A DNA stretch of 64,000 nucleotides, taken from assembly GCA_002344355.1 (NCBI GenBank), contig DDTN01000039.1:9026-73025 (forward strand), given 5' to 3'. This document shows, in pieces, positions 46,119 to 56,582 of this stretch. The position numbers were made by a program, and so were the translations under genes. The notes under the pieces are model-generated. The model saw nothing but the letters and a program-made list of their open reading frames with translations. It had not been told where the DNA came from and searched no databases. Within the stretch, counting starts at the first letter, position 1. Every line of letters begins with the position of its first letter. Source of the DNA: Proteobacteria bacterium UBA2363. Lineage in GTDB: Bacteria; Pseudomonadota; Gammaproteobacteria; Xanthomonadales; UBA2363.

Positions 46119-47348
46119 ATGCTCAACGGACTGTGGCTGGCCTTCTTCCTGACCGCGGCGGCGGCCGGCCTGGCGCGCTGGCTCATCGGCGGCGAGGCCG
46201 AGGTGTTCGCGGCCATGGTCGCCGCGCTGTTCGACATGGCGCGGCTGTCGGTCGAGGTGATGGTGCTGCTGTTCGGCACCCTGACCCTGTGGCTGGGCCT
46301 GCTCAGGATCGCCGAACGCGCCGGCCTGGTCGATGCCCTGGCCCGGGCGCTGGGGCCGCTGTTCGCGCGGCTGATGCCCGAGGTGCCGCGCGGCCATCCG
46401 GCGATCGGCCTGGTCACCCTCAACTTCGCGGCCAACGGTCTGGGCCTGGACAACGCGGCGACGCCGATCGGCCTGCGCGCGATGCGCGAGCTGCACACGC
46501 TCAACCCGCGGCCGGACACGGCGTCGAACGCGCAGATCCTGTTCCTGGTTCTGAACGCCTCGTCGCTGACCGTGCTGCCGGTGTCGATCTTCATGTACCG
46601 GTTGCAGCAGGGCGCGCCCGACCCGACCCTGGTGTTCCTGCCGATCCTGCTCGCCACCAGCGCCTCGACCCTGGCCGGCCTGCTGGTGGTCGCGTTCGTG
46701 CAGCGCCTGCGCCTGTGGGACCCGGTGGTGCTGGCCTGGCTGGGCGGCGCCGGCCTGCTGCTGGGCGGCTTCATGGCGGTGCTGGCGACGCTGACGGCGA
46801 CCGCGCTGGCGGCGCTGTCCTCGCTGCTCGGCAACCTGGTGCTGTTCGCGGTGATCGTCGCCTTCCTGCTGGCCGGCGCGCTGCGCCGGGTGCCGGTCTA
46901 CGAGGCCTTCGTCGAGGGCGCCCGCGGCGGCTTCGAGGTCGCCCGCGACCTGCTGCCCTACCTGGTCGCCATGCTCTGCGCGATCGGCGTGCTGCGCGCC
47001 TCCGGGGCGCTCGACTATCTGCTCGACGGCATCCGCGCCCTGGTGCTGTGGAGCGGCGCCGACGGGCGCTTCGTCGACGCCCTGCCGACCGCCCTGGTCA
47101 AGCCGTTCTCGGGCAGCGCCGCGCGCGCCATGCTGATCGAGACCATGCAGACCCACGGCGTCGACAGCTTCCCGGCGCTGGTGGCCGCGACCATCCAGGG
47201 CAGCACGGAGACGACCTTCTACGTGCTCGCCGTGTACTTCGGCGCGGTCGGCATCCGTCGCGCCCGCCACGCCGTCGGCTGCGCCCTCGTCGCCGAGGCC
47301 GCCGGCGTGATCGCCGCGATCGCCGTGTGCTACCGGTTCTTCGGTTGA
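46119..47348 (+). CDS. fused SpmA/SpmB-like nucleoside-recognition membrane protein
   Basis: This 409-residue protein has about ten membrane helices. The N-terminal half contains VTLNFAANGLGLDNAATPIGLRAM, typical of SpmA. The C-terminal half contains PTALVKPFSGSAARAML and IQGSTETTFYVLAVYFGAVGI, typical of SpmB. Both halves carry the so-called Gate (nucleoside recognition) domain. In sporulating Firmicutes the two are separate genes tied to spore-core dehydration; fused forms are common in non-sporulating Gram-negatives, where the role is unknown. It lies 47 bases after the 133-residue gene and may belong to the same transcript. Confidence 0.88.
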   Translation: MLNGLWLAFFLTAAAAGLARWLIGGEAEVFAAMVAALFDMARLSVEVMVLLFGTLTLWLGLLRIAERAGLVDALARALGPLFARLMPEVPRGHPAIGLVTLNFAANGLGLDNAATPIGLRAMRELHTLNPRPDTASNAQILFLVLNASSLTVLPVSIFMYRLQQGAPDPTLVFLPILLATSASTLAGLLVVAFVQRLRLWDPVVLAWLGGAGLLLGGFMAVLATLTATALAALSSLLGNLVLFAVIVAFLLAGALRRVPVYEAFVEGARGGFEVARDLLPYLVAMLCAIGVLRASGALDYLLDGIRALVLWSGADGRFVDALPTALVKPFSGSAARAMLIETMQTHGVDSFPALVAATIQGSTETTFYVLAVYFGAVGIRRARHAVGCALVAEAAGVIAAIAVCYRFFG

Positions 47349-47493
47349 GCGGTCGCGGTCCGACCGCGATCCCGCGCTCGACGGGCGCGCATCCGGGGCC
47401 GGGTGCGCCCTGGCGGGCAGGCGGGCTTGGCGCCGCAGGCTGGCCTCGTCGTCCGCCAGGCCGCACAATCGTCCTGTCCTGGGAACCTCGCGC

Positions 47494-48372
47494 ATGGATC
47501 TGACCCTGATCGCCGCCGACAGCCCGCTGGCGCCCTGGTGGCCGCTGATCGCCGCCGTGCTCGGCGCCCTCGTCGGCAGCTTCCTCAACGTGGTGATCCT
47601 GCGCTTCCCGCCGCGCCTGGAGTGGGGCTGGCGCCAGCAGGCCCGCGAGTTCCTGGCGCTGCCGGCGCCGGCCGACGATCCGAAGCCGCCCGGCCTGGTG
47701 GTGGCGCGCTCGCATTGCCCGTCCTGCAAGGCGCCGATCCGCGCCTGGCAGAACGTCCCGGTGCTCAGCTGGCTGCTGCTGCGCGGGCGCTGCGCCGCCT
47801 GCGCCGCGCCGATCTCCTGGCAGTACCCGCTGGTCGAGCTGGCCACCGCCCTGGCCTCGCTGGCGGTCGCCCTGGCGTTCGGCTTCAGCCTGCAGGCGCT
47901 GGCGGCACTGGCCTTCACCTGGGCGCTGGTGGCGCTGTGCGGCATCGACTTCCGCACCCAGCTGCTGCCCGACCAGATCACCCTGCCGCTGCTGTGGGCC
48001 GGCCTGCTGCTGGCCCTGGCCGGCGTCTTCGTGGGGCCGGCGCAGGCGATCCTGGGCGCCACCGTCGGCTATCTCAGCCTTTGGAGCGTGTACTGGCTGT
48101 TCCGGCTGGCGACGGGCAAGGAGGGCCTGGGCTACGGGGACTTCAAGCTGCTCGGCGCGCTCGGCGCCTGGATGGGGCCTGCCGCGATCCTGCCGATCGT
48201 CCTGCTCGCCAGCATCAGCGGCGCGCTGATCGGCGGCCTCTGGCTGGCCCTGCGCCACCGTGGCGAGAGCAAGCCGTTCGCGTTCGGGCCGTACCTGGCG
48301 ATCGCCGGTTGGCTGTACCTGGTCGCCGGCGAACGCCTGGTCGGCTGGTACTGGAACCTGATCGGCCTGTGA
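47494..48372 (+). CDS. pilD: type IV prepilin peptidase/N-methyltransferase
   Basis: This 292-residue inner-membrane enzyme has the PilD domain order. The N-terminal part begins GALVGSFLNVVILRFP. The zinc-binding cysteines lie in CPSCKAPIRAWQNVPVLSWLLLRGRCAAC. The A24 aspartyl protease core follows, with active-site aspartates in GIDFRTQLLPDQITLP and GYGDFKLLGALGAWMG. It cleaves and N-methylates prepilins and type II secretion pseudopilins. The usual upstream pilB and pilC are not here, but coaE follows directly as in many pil loci. The GTG/TGA overlap at its stop suggests coupling. Confidence 0.95.
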   Translation: MDLTLIAADSPLAPWWPLIAAVLGALVGSFLNVVILRFPPRLEWGWRQQAREFLALPAPADDPKPPGLVVARSHCPSCKAPIRAWQNVPVLSWLLLRGRCAACAAPISWQYPLVELATALASLAVALAFGFSLQALAALAFTWALVALCGIDFRTQLLPDQITLPLLWAGLLLALAGVFVGPAQAILGATVGYLSLWSVYWLFRLATGKEGLGYGDFKLLGALGAWMGPAAILPIVLLASISGALIGGLWLALRHRGESKPFAFGPYLAIAGWLYLVAGERLVGWYWNLIGL

Positions 48373-48398
48373 GCGGCGGCGGCATCGAGGCGGTGTTG

Positions 48399-49085
48399 AT
48401 GCAGAGTGCCGACGGCGGCCCGGCGCCGCCCTTGCTGGTCGCGGTCACCGGCGGCATCGCCAGCGGCAAGAGCGCGCTGACCAGCCGCTTCGAAGCCCTG
48501 GGCGTGCCGGTCGCCGACGCCGACCTGGCCGCCCGCGAGGCGGTCGCGCCCGGCAGCGAGGGCCTGGCCGAGGTGGTCGCGGCGTTCGGACCCGGCGTGC
48601 TCGATGATGCCGGCGCCATGGACCGCGTCGCCATGCGCGCGCGCGTGTTCGCCGACGCCGAGGCGCGCCGGCGCCTGGAGGCGATCGTCCATCCGCGCGT
48701 GCGCCGCCTGCTGCGCGCGCAGGTGGCCGCCTGGTGGCAGCCCTACGGCCTGCTCGCCATCCCCCTGCTGGCCGAGAACGCCGCCGCCTACGCCGACGTC
48801 GACCGCGTCCTGGTGGTCGATGTCGCCCCGGAGATCCAGGTCCAGCGGCTGGTGCGGCGCGATGGCGTCGCCGAGTCCCTGGCACGCTCGATCCTGGCCG
48901 CCCAGGCCAGCCGCGAAGCCCGCCTGGCGCTGGCCGACGACGTCCACGACGCCAGCGGGCCGATCGAGGCGCTCGATGCCCGGGTGCTGGAATTGCACGC
49001 GCGGTACCTGGATCTTGCCCGGCGCAAGCGCGCGGGCGGCCTGCCACCGCCGAAGATCCGCGCCCTGGCGGAAGGCCACCGCTGA
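48399..49085 (+). CDS. coaE: dephospho-CoA kinase
   Basis: This 228-residue P-loop kinase has Walker A TGGIASGKSALTSRF, the VPVADADLAAREAV segment with catalytic Asp, HPRVRRLLRAQV, and IPLLAENAAAYADVDRVLVVDV. It phosphorylates dephospho-CoA at the 3' position, the last step of coenzyme A synthesis. I chose the ATG at 48399, which has GAGG eight bases upstream; a GTG at 48369 overlapping the pilD stop (GTGA) is an in-frame alternative adding ten residues. The pilD-coaE order is common in gammaproteobacteria. The family pattern LLAENAAAY differs slightly from the usual LLFE, which is still conservative. Confidence 0.94.
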   Translation: MQSADGGPAPPLLVAVTGGIASGKSALTSRFEALGVPVADADLAAREAVAPGSEGLAEVVAAFGPGVLDDAGAMDRVAMRARVFADAEARRRLEAIVHPRVRRLLRAQVAAWWQPYGLLAIPLLAENAAAYADVDRVLVVDVAPEIQVQRLVRRDGVAESLARSILAAQASREARLALADDVHDASGPIEALDARVLELHARYLDLARRKRAGGLPPPKIRALAEGHR

Positions 49086-49113
49086 ACCGGGCTGCCGCGC
49101 CCCGACCTGCCGA

Positions 49114-49716
49114 TCAGCAGCTTTCGTACTTCCAGTGCCGGGCCTTGCCCTCGGCCAGCCAGGCCACGGCCTGTTCGATGCGGTTGCGTCGGGTCGCCTC
49201 GCGCTTTGCCTCGACGATCCAGTCCACGTAGTCGCGCTGCTTGCCGGGCGGAAAGCCTTCGAAGGTGGCGCGGGCAGCGGGGTTGCCCGCCAGCGCCTCG
49301 ACGAGATCCGCCGGCGGCCGCGGCGACGGCTTCGGGGCGGTCCGCTTGCGTCCGCCGCCCGGCTGGCCGGCCACGCCCAGCGCGCGCGCCTGGCGCAACA
49401 GAGCGGCCATGGCGGGTCGCGGCGGCAGGTCGGCGACGCTGGCCAGCCGTCCGAACTGGCCCATGGCCTCGCTGCCGGCCTCCTGCTCCATGACGCGGGC
49501 GCCCTGCCACAGATTGAAGGCGACATGCTGCTTGAAGGCGGCCATCACCGCCAGCAGCCTGCCTTGGCAAGTGAATGCAGGCGCGCTCCACTTCAAGGTC
49601 TCCTCGGCATCCGGGCAGGCGGCGTGCACGCGCGCGCGCAGTTCATCGAGGATGGGCCGTGCGAACGGTGCGGCGCGGGCGATGTAGGCATCGATGCGGG
49701 GATCGGGTGCGGCCAT
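49114..49716 (-). CDS. YdeI/OmpD-associated (DUF1801) family protein
   Basis: This 200-residue cytosolic protein begins with a DUF1801 domain (YIARAAPFARPILDELRARVHAACPDAEETLKWSAPAFTC). It ends with the bacteriocin-protection (YdeI/OmpD-associated) C-terminal region, recognisable by PADLVEALAGNPAARATFEGFPPGKQRDYVDWI and RRNRIEQAVAWLAEGK. The family's biochemical role is not established despite the historical name. The start is the ATG giving MAAPDPRIDAYIARA. It converges on coaE with 28 bases between; the 235 bases upstream hold no gene that I can support. Confidence 0.88.
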   Translation of the reverse strand: MAAPDPRIDAYIARAAPFARPILDELRARVHAACPDAEETLKWSAPAFTCQGRLLAVMAAFKQHVAFNLWQGARVMEQEAGSEAMGQFGRLASVADLPPRPAMAALLRQARALGVAGQPGGGRKRTAPKPSPRPPADLVEALAGNPAARATFEGFPPGKQRDYVDWIVEAKREATRRNRIEQAVAWLAEGKARHWKYESC

Positions 49717-49951
49717 GGGCGGCTTCCTGGGTGGCGGACACCGGGCCAGCATAGTCGCGCCTTTCGCGGACGAGGCGGGAGTTGCCGCCCAGCGGCAGGG
49801 GTGCAGCGTGTCCGGTCTCATGGCCCGGATCCGGTGGCGCAGCGACCCGCTATGGGACGTACCCACCCGTCCTCGCGACGGATTCTCGCGCTGTGGACGG
49901 CAGGCCCCGGCATCGCGCAATCGACAGCGGCGCAGCCGCCATGCGCCGGGT

Positions 49952-51028
49952 TCAGCGCCGGGGCCAGAACGCCGAGATGCCGGCCACGCCATGGGCGCCG
50001 GCGGCACGCGCCCTGGCCAGGTCGCCGGGAGCGAGCCCGCCAAGCGCGTACACGGGCAGCGGCGCGTCGTCGAGCAGGCGGTGCAGGCCGTCCCAGCCGA
50101 GCGGCGCGGCGCCGGGATGGCTGGCCGTTGCCAGCACCGGCGACACCAGGGCGGCATCGCAGCCCAGGGCCCAAGCCTGGCGCAGTTGCGCGGCGTCGTG
50201 GCAGGCGGCGGTCAGCCAGGCGCCCGCCGCGCGACGCTGCCGGGGCGGGGTGTCGCCACCGTCGTCGTCGACGCCCGCCTGCCACGCCTCGAAGCCCGGC
50301 AGCCCGCCGGCCAGTGCCGGCGCCAGCAGGCGCGAGGGCAGGTGCAGGCCGAGCCCGAGGCGGGCGGCCAGGGCCGGACGGCCGTTGACCAGGACGACGG
50401 CACCGGCCGCGCGGGCGGGACCGGCGAGGGCGGTCAGCAAGGGCAGCAGGGCGGCATCGCCGGCGGCCGGCACGCGCACCTGCAGCAGGCCGGCGCCGCT
50501 GGCCAGTGCCCGCAGGCCGCCGGACAGCAGGCTCTCCGGGGCGGCGGCGCCGGGATCGGGGCTGATCGCCAGCAGGGAAGGCAGCCGCAAGCGGGCGGCG
50601 ATCGGCCAGTCGGCGGCGGGCATCGGGTGGCGGTCGAGATCGTCGATCTCCACCCAGGCCAGGTCCTGGCCCTCCAGCGCGCGCACCGGCCCGGTCCAGG
50701 CGGTCGCCTGGAAGGCATGAAGGCGCAGGCGGCGGCCGGGCTGGACCAGGGTCGTGTGGCCCAGCGCCGCGAGATCGTGCAGCTCGACGGCCAGTTCCTC
50801 GCGCAGCTCGCGTGCCAGGGCCGCGGCCAGGGACTCGCCGGGATCGCGCTTGCCGCCGGGGAACTCCCACAGGCCGGCCAGCGGCCGGCCGGGCGGGCGG
50901 CGCGCCAGCAGGACCCGTCCGTCGGCATCGCGAAGGACGCCGGCCACCACCTCGAGCAGCGGCGCCTCCGGACCGGCGGTTGGCGCCGGCGCGGACCCGG
51001 CGCCGTCGCCGCGGCCAGGTCCGCTCAT
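49952..51028 (-). CDS. Nudix hydrolase fused to a ThiE/TenI-like domain
   Basis: This 358-residue protein joins two domains. Residues 20-155 are a MutT-type Nudix domain with a full Nudix box (GGKRDPGESLAAALARELREEL) after LWEFPG. Residues 165-355 resemble thiamine-phosphate synthase/TenI barrels (LTAACHDAAQLRQAWALGCDAALVSPV, then PVYALGGL and GVAGISAFW). Such fusions are known in gammaproteobacteria beside secA, where E. coli has mutT alone. The Nudix part probably hydrolyses oxidised nucleotides such as 8-oxo-dGTP. The role of the barrel is unknown, and true thiamine synthesis is doubtful without other thi genes. It lies 15 bases after secA in the same operon. Confidence 0.9.
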   Translation of the reverse strand: MSGPGRGDGAGSAPAPTAGPEAPLLEVVAGVLRDADGRVLLARRPPGRPLAGLWEFPGGKRDPGESLAAALARELREELAVELHDLAALGHTTLVQPGRRLRLHAFQATAWTGPVRALEGQDLAWVEIDDLDRHPMPAADWPIAARLRLPSLLAISPDPGAAAPESLLSGGLRALASGAGLLQVRVPAAGDAALLPLLTALAGPARAAGAVVLVNGRPALAARLGLGLHLPSRLLAPALAGGLPGFEAWQAGVDDDGGDTPPRQRRAAGAWLTAACHDAAQLRQAWALGCDAALVSPVLATASHPGAAPLGWDGLHRLLDDAPLPVYALGGLAPGDLARARAAGAHGVAGISAFWPRR

Positions 51029-51043
51029 CGCCGCCTCAGCCGC

Positions 51044-53764
<2,721 letters not shown>

Positions 53765-53871
53765 GGCGGGCTACCTGGGGTCTGGGGACGGGCAGGCCGG
53801 GGTCCGTTGCCCGCCCCGGCCTGGCCGGGGCGGGCCGGGGCGCGGACGCGCCGGTCCCTGCCGGAAACGGA

Positions 53872-53894
53872 CAAGGCCGCGCAACGCGGCCTTG
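53872..53894 (-). terminator. probable terminator after the M23 peptidase gene
   Basis: CAAGGCCGCG (53872-53881) and CGCGGCCTTG (53885-53894) form a perfect 10-base-pair stem with a CAA loop. It lies 33 bases beyond the M23 stop codon in the direction of transcription. On the minus strand it is followed by TCCGTTTCC, a weak U-tract, so termination may be partial and allow some read-through to secA. Confidence 0.6.
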
Positions 53895-53926
53895 CCAGGG
53901 TCAAGTGGGGGCCTGCGGAAGCGTTG

Positions 53927-54874
53927 TCAAGACGCCTCGCGGTCCTCGCGGGCGGCCTTGACGAAGGTCGTCGGATTGACCGGCCGGTTATTGTGCCAGA
54001 CTTCGAAGTGCAGATGGACGCCGGTGGCCCGCCCGGTGCGCCCCATCTCGGCGATGTGCTGGCCGGCCTTGACGACGTCGCCGACCTTGGCCAGGTTGCG
54101 GTCGTTGTGGGCATAGCGGGTGCGGTAGCCGTTGCCGTGGTCGATCTCGATCATGTTGCCGTAGCCGAAATGGACCCCGGAGAAGCTGACCACGCCGTCG
54201 GCCACGGCCAGGATGTCGTCGCCGCGGTTGCCGTTGATGTCCAGGCCCAGGTGCAGGTCGCGGCCGCCGGTGAACGGGTCGGTGCGGTAGCCGTAGTGGG
54301 ACGACACGTAGCCGGTGCGGGTCGGCCAGCCGGACGGCATCAGGCTGCGCTCGACCTCGCGGCCGAGCAGGAACTCCTCGATCACCGAGAGCTGCTGGGA
54401 CTGCTGGGCGAACTGCCGCTCGAGGTCTCCCAGGGTGCGCAGGAACTCGACCGGATCGACCTGGCTGAGCTCGCCGATGGTCTGCGGGCCGCCGATCGCC
54501 GGCGGCTCCCGGAAGTTGAACTCGCCGTCGTCGAGCTGGCCGACCGCGGTCAGGCGCTCGCCCAGGGCATTGAGGCGGGTGGCCTCGGCCTTGAGCTCGC
54601 CCAGGCGCAGGGCCAGGGCGTTGATCTCGCGCTCGGAGGCCCGCCGGGCCTCCGCCAGCTCCGCCTCGTAGCGGTCGAGCTGGCCGCGCAGGGCCTCGAT
54701 CTCGGCGGTCGCGGCGTTGCGCGACATGCCCTGGAGGTGGCCGCCCAGGAAAGCCAGGGCGACCATGCCGCACAGGGCCAGGGCCAGGGCCGACGCCAGC
54801 GCGATGCCGCGACGGCCGCTGAAGGCAAGACGTACCGGCGCCGATAGCCGGTCAGACAGGATGATAATGTTCAT
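53927..54874 (-). CDS. membrane-anchored M23 (LytM-type) peptidoglycan peptidase
   Basis: This 315-residue protein has one N-terminal membrane helix at about 23-45, a coiled coil at about 52-112, and a C-terminal LytM domain. The zinc site is complete: His208 and Asp212 in HLGLDING, and His287 and His289 in HLHFEV. It should therefore cut peptidoglycan cross-bridges in the periplasm, or activate amidases. The coiled coil suggests a septal or regulated role like that of MepM or EnvC-type factors. It lies between lpxC/DUF721 and secA, a location conserved in this order. Its ATG at 54872-54874 shares bases with a possible start of the divergent DUF721 gene. Confidence 0.94.
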   Translation of the reverse strand: MNIIILSDRLSAPVRLAFSGRRGIALASALALALCGMVALAFLGGHLQGMSRNAATAEIEALRGQLDRYEAELAEARRASEREINALALRLGELKAEATRLNALGERLTAVGQLDDGEFNFREPPAIGGPQTIGELSQVDPVEFLRTLGDLERQFAQQSQQLSVIEEFLLGREVERSLMPSGWPTRTGYVSSHYGYRTDPFTGGRDLHLGLDINGNRGDDILAVADGVVSFSGVHFGYGNMIEIDHGNGYRTRYAHNDRNLAKVGDVVKAGQHIAEMGRTGRATGVHLHFEVWHNNRPVNPTTFVKAAREDREAS

Positions 54875-55301
54875 GCAGCCAACTCGTCCCTACATGTCCA
54901 GGTCCGCACCACCTACCGCTCCCAGGCCGCTCGCCGACATCGTCCTCTCCTCCGACGTCGGCGGCCTGGCTGCGCATGCCGGCCGTCTGGCCGAGCTGGG
55001 TGCGCGGCTGGACCGCGTTCTTCCGTCTGCCCTCGGTGCCCAGGTCAGGTTCATCAACCTGCGCGACCGAAAGCTCGTTTTTCTCGCCACCTCCCCCGCC
55101 TGGGCGACCCGCCTGCGCTACCTGCAGGGACTCGTCCTCGAGGCCGCGCGTCAGCTCGGCGTCGATGCGGAGGTGGTCGTGGTCAAGGTCGGTGCCCTGC
55201 CTGCCCCGGAGCCTGCCCCGGAACCCGCCGCACCGCCTTCCGAATCGGCCGCCAGGCACCTCGCCCTGGCCGCCCGGATCCTCGGCCGTTCCGGGCCGTG
55301 A
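54873..55301 (+). CDS. DUF721 family protein
   Basis: This is a protein of about 142 residues with the DUF721 core ADIVLSSDVGGLAAHAGRLAELGARLDRVLPSAL, followed by VRFINLRDRKLVFLATSPAWATRLRYLQ. Several in-frame ATGs exist (54861, 54867, 54873, 54894). I give 54873, but with CAGG at 54857-54860 the ATG at 54867 is equally possible. DUF721 proteins are small, basic and widespread; nucleic-acid binding has been proposed, but no function is proven. The Ala/Pro-rich C-terminus is probably disordered. It converges on lpxC with 83 bases between and is head-to-head with the M23 gene. Confidence 0.85.
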   Translation: MQPTRPYMSRSAPPTAPRPLADIVLSSDVGGLAAHAGRLAELGARLDRVLPSALGAQVRFINLRDRKLVFLATSPAWATRLRYLQGLVLEAARQLGVDAEVVVVKVGALPAPEPAPEPAAPPSESAARHLALAARILGRSGP

Positions 55302-55305
55302 TCCC

Positions 55306-55327
55306 CGGGACGGCCCCTGCCGTCCCG
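55306..55327. terminator. hairpin between convergent DUF721 and lpxC genes
   Basis: CGGGACGGC (55306-55314) and GCCGTCCCG (55319-55327) form a perfect 9-base-pair stem with a 4-base loop just after the DUF721 stop. There is no T-run on either side, so it is at best a weak or factor-assisted bidirectional terminator. Confidence 0.45.
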
Positions 55328-55384
55328 CCCATGCAATCGCTCATGTCCGACCGTTGCCGCCGGTCGCCTGTTCCGCCTCCCCCG

Positions 55385-56302
55385 TCACCAGGCGCCGGCC
55401 AGGGCCGGCGCCGTGTAACCCGCCGGCGCACGGCCGGCATCCTCGAACGTCACCGCCTCCCAGGCCTGGGCATCGGCCAGCACGGCGCGCACCAGCCGGT
55501 TGTTCAGGGCGTGACCGGACTTGTACCCGGAAAACGCGCCCAGGATGTTGCCGCCGATCAGAAACAGATCGCCAACTGCGTCAAGGATCTTGTGCCGGAC
55601 GAATTCGTCCTCGTAGCGCAGGCCGTCCTCGTTGAGGACCCGGTAGTCGTCGAGGACGATGGCGTTGTCCATGCTGCCGCCCATCGCCAGGTTGCGGCTG
55701 CGCAGCGCCTCGATCTCGTTGACGAAGCCGAAGGTCCGGGCGCGCGCCACTTCCTTGACGAAGGAGGTGGTGTTGAAGTCGATCTCCGCGCGCGAGTGGC
55801 TGCGGTCGAAGGCGGGGTGGTTGAAGTCGATCTCGAAGGCGACCTTGAACCCGTCGTAAGGCTCGAACCGGGCCCACTTGTCGCCGTCGCGGACCTCGAC
55901 CGGCTTGCGGATGCGGAAGAAGCGCTTGGCCTTGGCCTGCTCCTCGACGCCGGCCGACTGCAGCAGGAAGACGAACGGGCCGGCCGAGCCGTCCATGATC
56001 GGCACCTCGGGCGCCGACAGGTCGATCCAGGCATTGTCGATGCCCAGGCCGGCCAGGGCCGAGCACAGGTGCTCGACGGTACCGACCCGGACGCCGTCCT
56101 TGACCAGGGTCGAGGACATGGTGGTCTCGCCGACCAGGTCGGCGCGCGCCGGGATGTCGACCGGCTCGGCCAGGTCGACGCGCCGGAACACGATGCCGGT
56201 ATCCACGGGCGCCGGGCGCAGGGTCATGTAGACCTTCTCCCCGGTGTGGATGCCGACGCCGGTGGCGCGGATGATGTTCTTTAGCGTCTTCTGGCGGAGC
56301 AT
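55385..56302 (-). CDS. lpxC: UDP-3-O-acyl-N-acetylglucosamine deacetylase
   Basis: This 305-residue enzyme is the standard length for LpxC and opens MLRQKTLKNIIRATGVGIHTGEKV. Catalytic residues are present: Glu77-His78 in TVEHLCSAL, and zinc ligands His237 and Asp241 in RHKILDAVGDL. It catalyses the committed step of lipid A synthesis by removing acetate from UDP-3-O-acyl-GlcNAc, at the cytosolic side of the membrane. The gene confirms an outer membrane with lipid A. It is followed by convergent DUF721. Upstream, where ftsZ is common, lies a G-rich repeat and then nadE. A good promoter is visible at 56342-56369. Confidence 0.98.
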   Translation of the reverse strand: MLRQKTLKNIIRATGVGIHTGEKVYMTLRPAPVDTGIVFRRVDLAEPVDIPARADLVGETTMSSTLVKDGVRVGTVEHLCSALAGLGIDNAWIDLSAPEVPIMDGSAGPFVFLLQSAGVEEQAKAKRFFRIRKPVEVRDGDKWARFEPYDGFKVAFEIDFNHPAFDRSHSRAEIDFNTTSFVKEVARARTFGFVNEIEALRSRNLAMGGSMDNAIVLDDYRVLNEDGLRYEDEFVRHKILDAVGDLFLIGGNILGAFSGYKSGHALNNRLVRAVLADAQAWEAVTFEDAGRAPAGYTAPALAGAW

Positions 56303-56341
56303 GCAGGCGCTTCGTGGGGCCTTGGGCGCAAAACGACCCGG

Positions 56342-56369
56342 AGGATAGCACGGCCTCCCGGCCTGGCAA
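56342..56369 (-). promoter_or_regulatory. sigma-70 type promoter of lpxC
   Basis: On the minus strand TTGCCA (56364-56369, five of six matches to TTGACA) is followed by a 16-base spacer and TATCCT (56342-56347, four of six to TATAAT). Transcription would start near 56335, giving a leader of about 33 bases before the lpxC ATG. Confidence 0.65.
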
Positions 56370-56371
56370 CG

Positions 56372-56396
56372 CGAAACGCAACACGGTGTTGTTTCG
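56372..56396. promoter_or_regulatory. dyad next to the lpxC -35 element
   Basis: CGAAAC-GC-AACAC and GTGTT-GTTTCG are inverted around a central G, with a 2-base bulge. The core CAACACGGTGTTG (56379-56391) is a perfect palindrome with a single central base. It abuts the -35 hexamer of the predicted lpxC promoter and is notably AT-richer than its surroundings. This placement suits an operator. No T-run makes it a terminator for nadE. Confidence 0.45.
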
Positions 56397-56423
56397 GCGC
56401 AACAACTTCTTAACAAGAGGCGA

Positions 56424-56508
56424 GGACAGGGACAGGGGCAGGGGAACAGGGAGCAGGGAGCAGGGGGCAGGGGGCAGGGGGCAGGGGGCAGGGAGCGGGA
56501 AGCGGGGG
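56424..56508. repeat. G-rich tandem repeat array, CAGGGGG unit
   Basis: The plus strand shows a run of G-tracts separated by CA or AGCA, including four exact CAGGGGG heptamers at 56461-56488, flanked by degenerate units (CAGGGA, CAGGGGCA). Almost every tract has at least three Gs, so the plus strand could form G-quadruplexes. It lies between nadE and lpxC, both transcribed leftward, so their transcript would be C-rich here. Further GGGGA-like blocks on the minus strand follow at 56525-56575. Confidence 0.85.
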
Positions 56509-56582
56509 ATTGAGACGGCCCACCCGGTCCCCGATCCCCGACCGTCCCCTGGCCCCGGCCGTCCCCGGTCCCACCAAGCGCC

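Noticed and set aside
46119..47348. Evidence for sporulation
   Set aside because: lpxC, secA and the general gene content indicate a Gram-negative; Spm-like fusions occur widely without sporulation.
56424..56508. Possible CRISPR array
   Set aside because: The unit is seven bases with no spacers and no cas genes nearby.
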